The notes under the pieces are model-generated. The model worked only from the letters and a program-made list of their open reading frames with translations. It made no database searches and had not been told where the DNA came from. From contig CAKOGP040000213.1 in NCBI GenBank assembly GCA_933822405.4, forward strand, positions 1-64,000: DNA of 64,000 nucleotides, written 5' to 3'. A program made the translations under genes and the position numbers. This DNA is from Cylindrotheca closterium. Taxonomy: Eukaryota; Bacillariophyta; Bacillariophyceae; Bacillariales; Bacillariaceae. How positions within the stretch are numbered: the first letter of the stretch is position 1; each line of letters starts with the position of its first letter. Of the stretch, positions 50,853 to 60,582 are shown piece by piece.

Positions 50853-51722
50853 CTAGATTGGAAAGAACTTTCGACCTTCAAATGTGCATTGCGGTCTAGG
50901 CCGATTCCTTGGTCGTCGAGCATCTGGGACTCTTTGTGTTTGACTTCTTGTTGCTGCTTCTTGAGGTTTTGATGGTGGAGGCATAGCCTGAGGATTCTCT
51001 TTCGCGGTGGACTCCTCCTCCTTGGTCTCTTCTAAAGGCTTTGCGACTTTCCGTGCCGTCCTTGCAATTTTCGGTGATTCAAAGCTTACTGAGTTTCTGC
51101 CCTTGATTTTTCGCAACCTCATTCTGTTGGACAGTTCATGTTGACCACGTTTGAAAAATGGATGCATGTACGATCCTCGGAATGGGCCCTTTGGTACCCG
51201 TTCAAATTCATAGAGGTTTAGTTGGCGCTGAAACGACTTGTACTTGGTTTGAGATCTGAAGTATTGTGGCATGATGTGCTGTTCAAAAGCGTCAACATCC
51301 TTGATTTTGAAGAGGCTATGCTTTTGCCATGAAATGATGTGATGGAAACCTCTTGATTCGGCGTCGTCAAGGCATGCGTGTAGCTTGATAGGGAAAGCAC
51401 GAAGGTCGTCACTGTTGTCAATGAGTTTGTATGCATGAGAAGCTCTCATGTGTAGTGCACCATGATAGTTTGGAACATAGGAGATTGGTGGTGGCAGTAT
51501 GCGGCCGTCATGTTGGCTACTCTGTCGGAATGTTTGAAGTACGTCACTTGCTGAAGAACGATTATCCTCATCATGCCTACTCGAAATGTTGGCTTGATTC
51601 ATAGAGAATAGAGAGGGTTCAATTGTCAACGAAATCATTAGAGTTTGGCCTAGTGGTTTTTGAGGATTGTGAGAGCATCTGAGTATCTTTTTGAGTAGTA
51701 GAGAAACTTGCGAGGACGTCAT
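50853..51722 (-). CDS. Heat-shock-factor-type DNA-binding protein (diatom HSF)
   Basis: Start chosen at 51722 (MTSSQVSLLLKKIL) or upstream at 51773. The HSF DNA-binding domain spans about residues 107-210: AFPIKLHACLDDAESRGFHH, then IISWQKHSLFKIKDVDAFEQ, IMPQYFRSQTKYKSFQRQLN and GSYMHPFFKRGQ. YKSFQRQLNLY is the recognition-helix signature of diatom HSFs. It would be a nuclear transcription factor binding GAA-type heat-shock elements. Oddities: LYEFER where the family has LYGF-x-R, and no hydrophobic heptad (HR-A/B) trimerisation coiled coil after the DNA-binding domain; the tail is Lys/Arg/Pro-rich. HSF is greatly expanded in diatoms. Single exon and intact. Confidence 0.88.
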   Translation of the reverse strand: MTSSQVSLLLKKILRCSHNPQKPLGQTLMISLTIEPSLFSMNQANISSRHDEDNRSSASDVLQTFRQSSQHDGRILPPPISYVPNYHGALHMRASHAYKLIDNSDDLRAFPIKLHACLDDAESRGFHHIISWQKHSLFKIKDVDAFEQHIMPQYFRSQTKYKSFQRQLNLYEFERVPKGPFRGSYMHPFFKRGQHELSNRMRLRKIKGRNSVSFESPKIARTARKVAKPLEETKEEESTAKENPQAMPPPSKPQEAATRSQTQRVPDARRPRNRPRPQCTFEGRKFFPI

Positions 51723-51772
51723 AGTCCAGCGATTAAGTCGAGAAACAATTAGTCTTGATGGCTTTTGTGACA

Positions 51773-52305
51773 AAGTCGACGTCCCATGGTTAAATGTGGC
51801 TTCCGAAGGAGAGCAATATGTGGCAAGATTCGGTTCTTACATTAAATGTTTTACCAGACCGTCCACCGTTAGAGCTCGAATGAGAAACAAGAGCTCGAAA
51901 AAGTGAGAAACACCCAAGATTGCCTTGATTCATTCGACTTACGTGGTATCCCAAAAACCGTCAGACTGCCGTCAGAAAACTGGGTACTTGACATGGTCTT
52001 CTCGTTTTTTTCAGCATGCGTTAGATGGAAAAACATGCAATCAATTTTACGCCAATGAAATCAGGAGTGACATTTCTATCGTAAGCACTCGTTAGACGGA
52101 AAAATATGCCATCAACATAAGATGTAAATGAAATATTGAATGACATTTCCATTCTCACGCCCTTTAAGTGTCTATCGTTCATGGAGAAGGTGGACGCGAT
52201 CCAAGGTGTCAACCTCAACAAACCCATCAACACAACCACAATGCGAGCCATCTGGTAACTGCAGAAACAACTGCTTCTCAATCTCCTCTAGCTTTGGTTT
52301 GCCAT
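51773..52305. promoter_or_regulatory. Divergent intergenic region, HSF / hypothetical gene
   Basis: Contains two similar AGACGGAAAAATATGC/AGATGGAAAAACATGC segments (52022 and 52093; each about 70 bp apart) followed by related ATCAATTTTA/ATCAACATAA text, a decayed tandem duplication of about 70 bp. No core element identified. Confidence 0.5.
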
Positions 52306-53030
52306 TTAAAATGAACCAGCTTTGCTCATCGATGATAGTTGATGGCATTCCGCCATTGCAAAATCAGAAAACATCACAAATTGTGGTGACATATGAAAAC
52401 TCGGAATCGGCTTCTGTAGTCGGCATTTTGGAAGTTTCGGCAGATATGGGTGCAACTGGGGTCAATGCAGGTGCTAATGGGATAGTGTCTGATAGTGCAG
52501 TACCCTCACCAGGTAGAAGAAGACGTTCGATCTTCTGCTCGTATTGGAAAAACGATAACCAGAACACAAAAGAAAACAATGCGCCACATCAAAGCCGAAC
52601 AGTGCAACGCTCAGAGTCTCCACGGTGTGTACTGCGGCATCCGTACGTTCAAGTCTACGCGATGTCTGAGAAGCACAATAAGAATTCCTGCTCAAGCAAC
52701 AAGAAGGAGGATAAAACCGAGACAGCGTCTCGTCCATATGATAGCCGGCCGCTATTGCTTGCCTCCATGTGGAAATCTCTTCCAGCAATCTTTTTGGAAG
52801 AGAGGTCAAAAGCGCTTTCTCGACCAATTAAGTCAGAGCCTATCTTGGGGTCAAACAAGCTAAAGCCTACGCTGCGGAAGGGACGTTTCAGTGGTGGCTT
52901 AGCCCCACAAGATGAACGATGTAGAACTGGTACTAGCGTAACCTTTCAACCTCTGATCAAGATCCATCCCTTCGAGCCACCAATGGATCGTTGGGCGGAA
53001 AGTGGTTGGTCCAAGCAGTTTGGCTCGTGA
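52306..53030 (+). CDS. Hypothetical protein
   Basis: ORF opens at 52140; ATGs at 52140 or 52306 are both possible. Mostly low-complexity (Ser/Lys/Arg-rich), with no recognised domain. The C-terminal RTGTSVTFQPLIKIHPFEPP with MDRWAESGWSKQFGS is the most protein-like part; a short V-x-F patch within a basic context could be a PP1-docking-like or other linear motif (speculative). It lies divergent to HSF and convergent to the LRR gene. It may be a genuine diatom-specific disordered protein. Confidence 0.5.
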
Positions 53031-53104
53031 TGGCTTACATTAAGTTTACTCTAGCTAGCTTTTATCCAAATGATTCATGCATCTCTTTTTTTTAAATTCT
53101 ATGA

Positions 53105-54340
53105 TTACCTTCGCAATCGTTGAGACTCGAGAAATGGAAGTATACTAGACAAAATCAACTCATCGCTACAACAAACAAGGCAGTGTTCACGATCAATGGA
53201 CTCAGATGGAACACCATACATGGATGCTCTTGCTGCTTCCGCCTTTGTAACTTCATCAATCTTTGCCTTCCACAAGGCAAGTTTTAGTATCAAAAGCGTC
53301 TCACGTTTCTCGTACCTTACAAGCTTCGAATGAACTTGACGCAAATGTCTTGGTCTAGAATTGAAACGCCACTCCTCACCGATACTCTCAACTGTTTCTC
53401 GTATGTCCTCCCTCCAAGCAAATAGTCCCAGTTTACGGACCCGATCTTCGACACTCGAGTGCACGACATACTTGTATGTTTCTACCGTTTCTGTGATCCA
53501 TACCAAGGTCTTCCAATCGGGTTTGTGATTTGGAAAGGAGGTGCATTGCGTATCCAAGGCTAGGCGAAAGATCTCAACAGGCGCATTGCTGAGGCAAACA
53601 TAGTGGAGAGGTAGCTTTCCTTGTTGGTCCTTGGTCATGAGATCGTCCAACCGCAGCTTCATGATTTCTGAAAAAACAGTGGTGTCGGAATGCTGGTGGG
53701 AAAGGGACAAAACGTGCAAAGGTGTCATTCCAAAGCAGTCCGGGGAAAATCCTAAACCATCTTTCGCCTCTTTTACAATAAGTTTCAATTTTAAAAGAGT
53801 CTCTTCCGAGGATTCATAGGCTTGCTCATAACACAGCTCATGCAAAGGCAGCGACAGGAAACGTTTCTGAAGCGCCAACACAATATCAGCACCTTCCGGA
53901 AACTGCTGATGCAGCTTGGCACAGAATTCGAAGAGGCCGGTTCCGAAATCCGAGACAGAGGAGGGAAGTCGAACATTCACCAAAGAGACACAGTAGTGAA
54001 AGACACCTTCACCGAGTGACTCCAGACCTTGTGGCGCGAATTCCACAGACGTCAAGTCATAACAGAACGCAAAGGCCCTCTTTCTTACTTCCACCACTGT
54101 CGAAGGGACGGTGAGTACCCTCAAGAGCCTACAACCTTCAAACGCTCTGACGTCTATCCGAAGAAGACCCTCTGGTAGATCCACAGTGGACAAGGATTCA
54201 AACTTGAGGAAGGTTTTCTCGGGGATCTCTTTGATGGATGGGTCCACCTTGACATGGCGTATGCTTCTTGGGATGTCATGGCGAGGCTGACCCGTATAGA
54301 GAAATACTTCGGCAGTCATGGCAATACTTGTTTGTGGCAT
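53105..54340 (-). CDS. BspA-type leucine-rich repeat protein with ankyrin-like repeats
   Basis: Single-exon 411-residue protein. About residues 28-150 hold LRR_5 (BspA-like) repeats: IPEKTFLKFESLSTVDLPEG, IDVRAFEGCRLLRVLTVPST, VEVRKRAFAFCYDLTSVEFA and LGEGVFHYCVSLVNVRLPSS. Residues about 170-260 are ankyrin-like: LHELCYEQ, FGMTPLHVLSL and GKLPLHYVCLSN. The C-terminal 100 residues have the diatom-family tail with LLILKLALWKAKIDE and a Cys-containing HCLVCCSDELILSSILPFL. Such proteins are abundant in diatoms and probably mediate protein-protein contacts; no catalytic motif and no signal peptide. A decayed fragment of the same tail lies at 62.3 kb. Confidence 0.88.
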   Translation of the reverse strand: MPQTSIAMTAEVFLYTGQPRHDIPRSIRHVKVDPSIKEIPEKTFLKFESLSTVDLPEGLLRIDVRAFEGCRLLRVLTVPSTVVEVRKRAFAFCYDLTSVEFAPQGLESLGEGVFHYCVSLVNVRLPSSVSDFGTGLFEFCAKLHQQFPEGADIVLALQKRFLSLPLHELCYEQAYESSEETLLKLKLIVKEAKDGLGFSPDCFGMTPLHVLSLSHQHSDTTVFSEIMKLRLDDLMTKDQQGKLPLHYVCLSNAPVEIFRLALDTQCTSFPNHKPDWKTLVWITETVETYKYVVHSSVEDRVRKLGLFAWREDIRETVESIGEEWRFNSRPRHLRQVHSKLVRYEKRETLLILKLALWKAKIDEVTKAEAARASMYGVPSESIDREHCLVCCSDELILSSILPFLESQRLRR

Positions 54341-54840
54341 TGGCTTTGTGGGGGGGCAAGACGTACCCGGTACGAGAATTAAGTACAGTGTGGGTATGGT
54401 GGATATGGACTATGTTAGGTCGTGCCATACGAATCTTCGAAGTTTGGACCGGAATTTTTGAAATTTTTCTGGACACTGACACGGAAGAATTGGAAAACGG
54501 GGGCTTTGTTCTCCTCCCCGCAGAGCACTGAACCACGAAGGAACCACGAAGATATTGATGCTATCTGTCAATATCAATGGGAATAACGACAACAGCTCAA
54601 CACACCGTTAACAACAGATCAACAAACGTTCAGAATTGTAACTTATAACTGGTGGTAAAATAGTAACTCATGATGGCTAAACTTATTATTGTATTTTGAT
54701 GTTGTGAAAATCATATTTGAAAAGGTGAAAATTGCTTGCTTTTGAACTGTGCCCTTCAAAGGAAAATTGTATAGCAAAAGGTATGTGTGTGTTCAGGAAC
54801 AAAAACTGTATTGCAAGGGTGAATCGTGGACGTAAAAGTC
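54341..54840. other. Intergenic region
   Basis: About 500 bp. It contains a short GGAACCACGAA tandem duplication (about 54529-54551). No gene supported. Confidence 0.35.
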
Positions 54841-55293
54841 CTAAGCGGCAGGGTTGTACTTGGGCTTGCCGGTATCAAGTTGAATCTTGATCTTTTGCCA
54901 CTGCTTTATCGACAACAAAGATGGTGGCGGTGGGAGAGGGCCGCTTCCAGGCTTGCCAACCTTCTTTGCAGGTCGGATAAGCTGCTTCTTGTAAGCCTTG
55001 GAAGCGGTGGCTTTAACAACCCTCTTTCCTGTTTCCTTCGCATAGATGGCAGATTTCTGAAGGTTTCCAAGCTCTTGCAAAGTCTTCAGATCGTTGAGCA
55101 AATTATTCTGCATCATGCTGTGTTGCAAAGAAAGAGCCGCAGGACTCATGGGCATACCCAAGCCAGAATCCAATAGCATTGAACTCAAAGGTGAATTTCT
55201 TCCACTGTGAACGAGAGGCATCAATGCAGGAGAAAGACCCAAGAAATGGCCTTGGAATCCTGGCTGATGAAGAGGCAAGGTGCAATGATTCAT
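54841..55293 (-). CDS. Small hypothetical basic protein
   Basis: 150 codons, single exon. It has a Met/Leu/Pro-rich N-terminal half (FLGLSPALMPLVHSG), a helix with LNDLKTLQELGNLQKSAIYA, a Lys/Ala-rich segment (KATASKAYKKQLIRPAKKVG) and a poly-Pro stretch with a short C-terminus (IKQWQKIKIQLDTGKPKYN). Basic and partly disordered; nuclear or nucleic-acid-associated localisation is conceivable. Not recognised; no splice site found that would extend it. Confidence 0.5.
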   Translation of the reverse strand: MNHCTLPLHQPGFQGHFLGLSPALMPLVHSGRNSPLSSMLLDSGLGMPMSPAALSLQHSMMQNNLLNDLKTLQELGNLQKSAIYAKETGKRVVKATASKAYKKQLIRPAKKVGKPGSGPLPPPPSLLSIKQWQKIKIQLDTGKPKYNPAA

Positions 55294-56908
55294 GCTTGAG
55301 AGTGGTGCGATGGCAAAATTTGTGTGGAAATCGTGTTGGAGCGTTTCGTGGAAATGACTTACGTCGCCAATCGGGTTTCCTTCATACAGACAGAATAGCG
55401 AGAGAGGCGCCTTTCGTATGTGGTAAATAGGTAAAACGCCACTTTCAAGAGCGAAACTTCCAACTTTGTGAGAGAAGTTGTTTCGAACGCATTCCTCAGG
55501 TCAAAACTGTACTGTGGAAGCCGTGGTTCGCATTCAACGGAAATCGCGCTTCAGGTATGTCTTGACAACTGGTGTTCTTCGTTCCCAAATTACCTACGGA
55601 AGTTTATGGGACATCGTCGTACTTGGTACCATTTGAATCTCACCTTCCGAGAATGAAGTTGGAACCGTGACCAATTGATACACCTTCTTCCCTATCAACG
55701 AGCGAATTCGTGACGTAGTTTGAGGAAGATGTATTGAAGTGAGAAATTCCAGAAATTGAATTTTCTTAGGATCAAAAATTCGTCGCACTAAATCCCAAAA
55801 GTCTCTCTGTCGGCGGATTTGTAGAAAATATTGGTCGAGGTTTTGATTATTGTGTCTCACTGGAAGATGCAGATGTTTCTCGATCAGACACACAAAACAT
55901 TTATCAACAAAGTGCCAGAGGAAATGTTTTACGAACACGAATAATACGGTACGTGCAAGACAGACAGCCTCCGTTCTCATTTGAATGACGGAGCCAAGTT
56001 AACCGCCTTTTTACTGGTAATCGGTTTTGAATCTACAGTACCTTTCGAGGTAACAAGTAAATGGTACCTGGTAATGGTGAAGGAGAAGTTGCAGATACCA
56101 TGGTGAGAGATGTGGCTGAAAATGACTTTGACATGTTCCCTTCCAATGACTACCCTGGTAGTTTCATTCTATTCGTTTTGGGTGTTGTCGGGAGCTGGCT
56201 GGACCCGCGGCCTCGTCAGAGCGGCTATCATACTACTAGCTACTACACCAAACACTCAGCATTTTGAAAAATACGAGTACCCACTGTCCTCATACGACAC
56301 ACATGCTGAGCGGTGCTGGCACCGATATCCTACGATAGTGATTTGCTGGTAGATGCATCACTCACGACGACGCAGCAGCATGAACAAAGGAGCCCAGCAA
56401 CGTCGTCATAGGGACAAGGGCTTGTTTAGCTTTTTGCTCATGATGAACCAGAAAGCGCTCTGGCCTGTCCTTGTGATCACGCGAGAACAAGGGAGCTCAA
56501 TTTGGCATTTACCTCTTACCTCCGTTACGATAGTCATGGATGTTAATTGTTTGCGGTAGCATTGCAGCATGAGCAAAGATCTCAACTCCATGGTTGGAAA
56601 ATGGGTAAGTTCGACAATGAACAAAGGAGCCCAACCTCGGGACTTGTGTAGTGTCGATTGCGTTCGCTATGCTTCGCTTCGTTTGGTTGCGGGCTACCTG
56701 GTACACCGGTACACGTACCGGTACGTGTACGTCCAACAACTTTTTTAGGAGTCAAATTTCGCGGGGGACTTCCTTAGTGGTGTTTTTCCAACCCGAACAC
56801 AACACACATGGGATGACACCTCTTTTCCACCTTGTCGCCGGAAATGTACTGTAAGATATTTCAACATGTCACCGCCGTTACAAATAAAGTACGACAACAA
56901 CAACAACA
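55294..56908. other. Intergenic region with palindromes and a direct repeat
   Basis: About 1.6 kb. ATGAACAAAGGAGCCCA recurs at about 56380 and 56617. A perfect 22-bp palindrome lies at 56709-56730. A 128-codon ORF (55594-55980 minus) has no recognised content and is not called. Simple (AAC)n just precedes the next gene. Confidence 0.5.
56709..56730. repeat. Perfect 22-bp palindrome
   Basis: Half-site GTACACGTACC followed by its exact reverse complement (GGTACGTGTAC), in intergenic DNA within a run of further ACCGGTAC motifs. Confidence 0.97.
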
Positions 56909-58763
56909 ATGAGCAAGGAATCACAGGAACAGAGGAGGGATAGTAGAAGGGTAGAGATAAAAGAACTTCGCAATGTGAAGACACATAAGGATTCTAGGAA
57001 AGAGCGTAGGCTTGTCTTGGTTGGAGCCGGCTATGCCCATGTACGTAGCACTTTGATGGTTTGCATTTGATCACATTTTCATCAATCGCGCTTTTGCTCA
57101 CAATTCAACAACATACTTCATCATTTATCAGCTACAAGTAGTTCGACTACTTTCGGCGTCCAAAGACAAAGTTGGATTCTCCAACATCACTCTAATTGAT
57201 GTCCAAAAGTATGCGAGGTATCGTGGTATGGTTCCTGGTTACTTGTCGGGCTGTTATGAAAATTATCAAGACGCTTCCATCGATTTGGAACAAATATGTA
57301 GTCAGCCGGGTTGCACCTTTGTGAATGACGGCGTCATCGATGTCGATCTAAAGAACAGGATGGTACACTTGACGGACGATTCCACTCGAATCTCGTACGA
57401 TGTCCTGAGCTTTGATATTGGCAGCACCACAAAATCTCTAGACGATATTCCAGGAGCATTTGAATACACCATACCAACTAAACCGGTTCAGGAACTTCTT
57501 TCACGGATAGAAGGCATCGAGACCGAGTTCCGGCAGAGTCCCAACTTGGAGAAGCACGAGCTGCGAATGGTGATTATTGGCGGTGACGTCAGTGCAGTGG
57601 AGCTTGCTTTGAGTCTTGTGACGAGGTGGAGGCCGTTCCTAAAAGATAGACTACAACTGACGTTGGTGACGGCTGACGAATCTCTGGTTACCGCTGCAAC
57701 GGCGCGGATACGACACCAGTGCATACAGGAGAAACTTGTTGAAAGGGGGATCTCGATACGCTTTCGGGAAATTGTAAAAGAAGTCGACCAGAACTTTTTA
57801 AAGTTGGAATCAGGCTTACTCATTCCATTCACATATTGCATCTGGGCGACCGGTGCGGCTTGTCATGATCTTGCCCCAACTCTACAAGACCGAGGCCTGG
57901 CGGTTTCTGCTAATGGCTGGATCGAAATCAACAATTCCCTTCAAAGTGTGTCACATCCAAATGTATTTGCCGCTGGAGATTGCTGCCAGTCATGCTCTCT
58001 TGACGTTCCAAAATCTGGGGTATTCTCCATTCAAGAAGGCCCAGTTCTAGCGCGCAATCTAAAACTCTTCAATGCCTCGCGAAAGACGTCATCGACTGCC
58101 GAGGTGCACAGCAGTCACAATTTGGAGCAGTTTCATCCAGACATTCATGGCGGGTTTCAGTTTCTCGAATGTGGCGACGGGACAGGTAAGGCGGCAAGCA
58201 GGCTTTGGATGGCATTCACGCTCACATGGATTGAAAATGAACAATTGACTAATACAGTTTGCTCTGTTTGCATTCATTCGGACTGTCTGTCGGCTGTAGC
58301 AATGGGATTCACCTCTGAACTCTTCATTCACGGTAAGTGGGTACAGGCAATCAAAATGGCAATGGACCGGGAATTTGTGGTTTGGTTTGATCATGGGCAA
58401 CAACAACGTCCTGGGTGGGATTCGAGTCACATTTCCATCAATGATCATGTGTTTGCTGAAGTGGGATCCATGATGAGTCCTGTCGAAGGTGCTGCCCTGC
58501 TGGAATTCATCACAGTCGACAACTACCGCCAGGCATGGTGGTTGCTGAAGCGCATGGCCCTTGACCCGCACTATCGCACAAAGGTGCTGGAAGAATACGC
58601 CAACACCGTGGAAATGCCCACACCAGAGCATTTTGGATTTGACATGGCGGCGGCGGCATCATCAAAAGACGACCAAGTTGACAAGAGGACGAAGGTGAAA
58701 GACCAGCAATTGGGAAAGGCGTCACCTGGCATGGCCACAGCACCACAAGCCTCCTGTGCGTAG
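56909..58763 (+). CDS. FAD-dependent pyridine nucleotide-disulfide oxidoreductase (SelD-associated/NDH-2-like), 2 exons
   Basis: 587 residues; exons 56909-57040 and 57132-58763 joined in phase 0 to make GAGYAH-LQVVRLL, the dinucleotide-binding fold start. Family text: YRGMVPGYLSGCYENYQDAS, LSFDIGSTTKSLDDIPGAF, VKPVQ-like TKPVQELL, a second nucleotide site LRMVIIGGDVSAVELALSL, the ATGAA redox-loop region, and the FAD motif HPNVFAAGDCCQS. The MVPGYLSG and DIGST segments are typical of the oxidoreductase found fused to selenide-water dikinase (SelD) in some bacteria and algae; here no SelD domain follows. The C-terminal 200 residues (VCIHSDCLSAV, KWVQAIKMAMDREFVVWF) match the tail of that type. 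Reaction unknown. An alternative placement in the AIFM2/FSP1-NDH-2 group is possible. Confidence 0.82.
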
Positions 58764-58867
58764 CACGATAACTATCGGATAGATAGATCAAATAAAAGTT
58801 GGCATTGCAGCGCCATTCCATCTCGATTTTAATCATTACATCAATCAATCAATCAATGATCAATCGT

Positions 58868-59965
58868 TCAATCAATCATGTACAACTCCTTGGCGTTCTT
58901 GTTAGTAATTTGAATAAGTTCTTCCTCTGTAATCCCAAAAGCATCCGAAATGACTCGGATCCCTTCCTTCATCGTCGCAGGTACCTTGTAGGCTTCCTCG
59001 TGATCCGTTTCCAAGACCAGTCGTTCCAATCCCACTGCACGAATGACGTCCAACGTTTTGGGCGATTGGAAATTTACAATTGGAGCAAATCCAAAGTAAA
59101 CCTTGGGACCTGTAATAGTAGTACTAGATTGTGGCTTTTCTTCTTTGGTAGCAACCAGAGTTTTATTTTCTCCTTCATCTCTTGGTTTCTTTTTCTTTGG
59201 CCTTTTTGGTTGTTTTGGTTCCAGTAATCGTACGAGTTGAATCACCGTCGCCGCCTTGCCTCCAAAGGCATGAAAGTAGATCCGTGGCGGCAATTTGTGT
59301 TGCTGTTGCTGTTTTTGTTGTTTGGAATCCGTCTTGGCAAGTAATATTTTATTCCAAACTTCCAACATGGATCCCATGGCCCGCACGCAATGCAAACTGA
59401 CTGGTCGTTGGTATTGGATCGCGAGTCCAATTTGCAATTCCATGGCCAACATTTGGGTTTCCATATCGGTCGATAATTCTTTGGTGACTGGATCATTGAA
59501 ATGAAAATTGTCCAATCCAATTTCTCCCACGGCAATGGAAGGATCGGCTTGCAAGAGTGACTCCAATTCGCAAACCCAGCGTGGCATAGGAGCACCTTTA
59601 TTCTGACTGGAATCATCATGTTCTTTATCATCATCATTTTCATTGTTTGCATCAGCAATAGCATCTGCATCGGATGGTGATGATATGATTTCCCAATCTC
59701 GTTCAGTAAGTTCGTGCAAAAACCATGGATGAACCCCCATGCACGGAATGATACTGCCTTGGTCGAGTAGTAGTGCCTGTTGATTATTATTGTTATTATT
59801 ATTATGATTATTTCGCAAGTCTGTCACAATGGGAAAATCTCGGGGATGGGTGCTCATGATTGCCATGCCAGACAACGAATCATTCAATAAGTCTAATATG
59901 CTGGACGGCGAGGAAGAAGATCCCAAGTGTACATGATTGTGAGCATCGAATGGAAGCAAGACCAT
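58868..59965 (-). CDS. TatD-family metal-dependent deoxyribonuclease
   Basis: Single-exon 365-residue hydrolase; start chosen at 59965 (MVLLPFDAHNHVHL), since the in-frame extension to 60091 has no conserved content. TatD-type TIM-barrel nuclease: metal ligands His9 and His11 (DAHNH), Glu in VGEIGLD, His in SLHC, His in YFHAFGG, and Asp in ETDHEE. The family order is complete. It differs from standard TatD (about 260 residues) by inserted low-complexity segments: Asn-rich (NNHNNNNNNNQQ, at about 59780-59810) and a Lys/Pro/Ser-rich insert (about 59100-59220). Sequence also resembles the Scn1/Cut9-interacting branch of the family. Convergent with the FAD gene, 104 bp apart, in a CAAT-rich gap. 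Confidence 0.9.
   Translation of the reverse strand: MVLLPFDAHNHVHLGSSSSPSSILDLLNDSLSGMAIMSTHPRDFPIVTDLRNNHNNNNNNNQQALLLDQGSIIPCMGVHPWFLHELTERDWEIISSPSDADAIADANNENDDDKEHDDSSQNKGAPMPRWVCELESLLQADPSIAVGEIGLDNFHFNDPVTKELSTDMETQMLAMELQIGLAIQYQRPVSLHCVRAMGSMLEVWNKILLAKTDSKQQKQQQQHKLPPRIYFHAFGGKAATVIQLVRLLEPKQPKRPKKKKPRDEGENKTLVATKEEKPQSSTTITGPKVYFGFAPIVNFQSPKTLDVIRAVGLERLVLETDHEEAYKVPATMKEGIRVISDAFGITEEELIQITNKNAKELYMID
59770..59815. repeat. Coding microsatellite (AAT/ATT)n
   Basis: TTATTATTGTTATTATTATT-type run, the poly-Asn segment of TatD on the minus strand. Confidence 0.7.
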
Positions 59966-60582
59966 TGTATACCAGTTACTCGTCGTGATGATGATACTCT
60001 GATACAATATGGTACCGGTAGTATAAAATATGCGGGATTTGGTGGTGTCAGAAATTAAGCTATTTATTTCGTATCGATTTTCGTGTCGCATCGACGTGCG
60101 TGACGCGCCGCGCGTGCAATGTGAATGTCAAATGAAAATGGCAAAAAATCACGTTTTTTCACAGCTCGTTGAAACCTTTTGATACAAGACAATGGCGATA
60201 AGAATGACTACAGCCATGGCGCGAAAACTAACAATGCGACCATGAAGACCAAAATCCATGATATGCTAGGCACCAATACTTCTTTCACCATTAACCGTGA
60301 AGACGGAAGAGCAAATCGGTTTGGAACACACGTTGCCGTTGAGCCGAAACCGTGGAAAAAAACTATGCTCACAACTTTCGATTCAGTTTGAAACGGTTGT
60401 CGACACTAGAGTTTCTACTGAGCTTGGTACATCTTTCCAAAGTCGAGACGTTTCTTGCTTCAGCAGAGCAACTTCATTTCACAACAGAATCTGCTCATAT
60501 TTTTGACATTCGATCAATTGCATCGACTCAGTCCTTTCAAATAATCTTTTGAAACAACAACAACAACAAAACATTTTCCACC
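59966..60582. promoter_or_regulatory. Divergent intergenic region, TatD / secreted repeat protein
   Basis: About 620 bp. It contains GGTACCGGTAG (about 60010) and CGCGCCGCGCG-like text (about 60103-60114). An (AAC)n run directly precedes the start at 60583. Confidence 0.4.

Noticed and set aside
55594..55980. 128-codon minus-strand ORF
   Set aside because: No recognised features; composition is not clearly coding.
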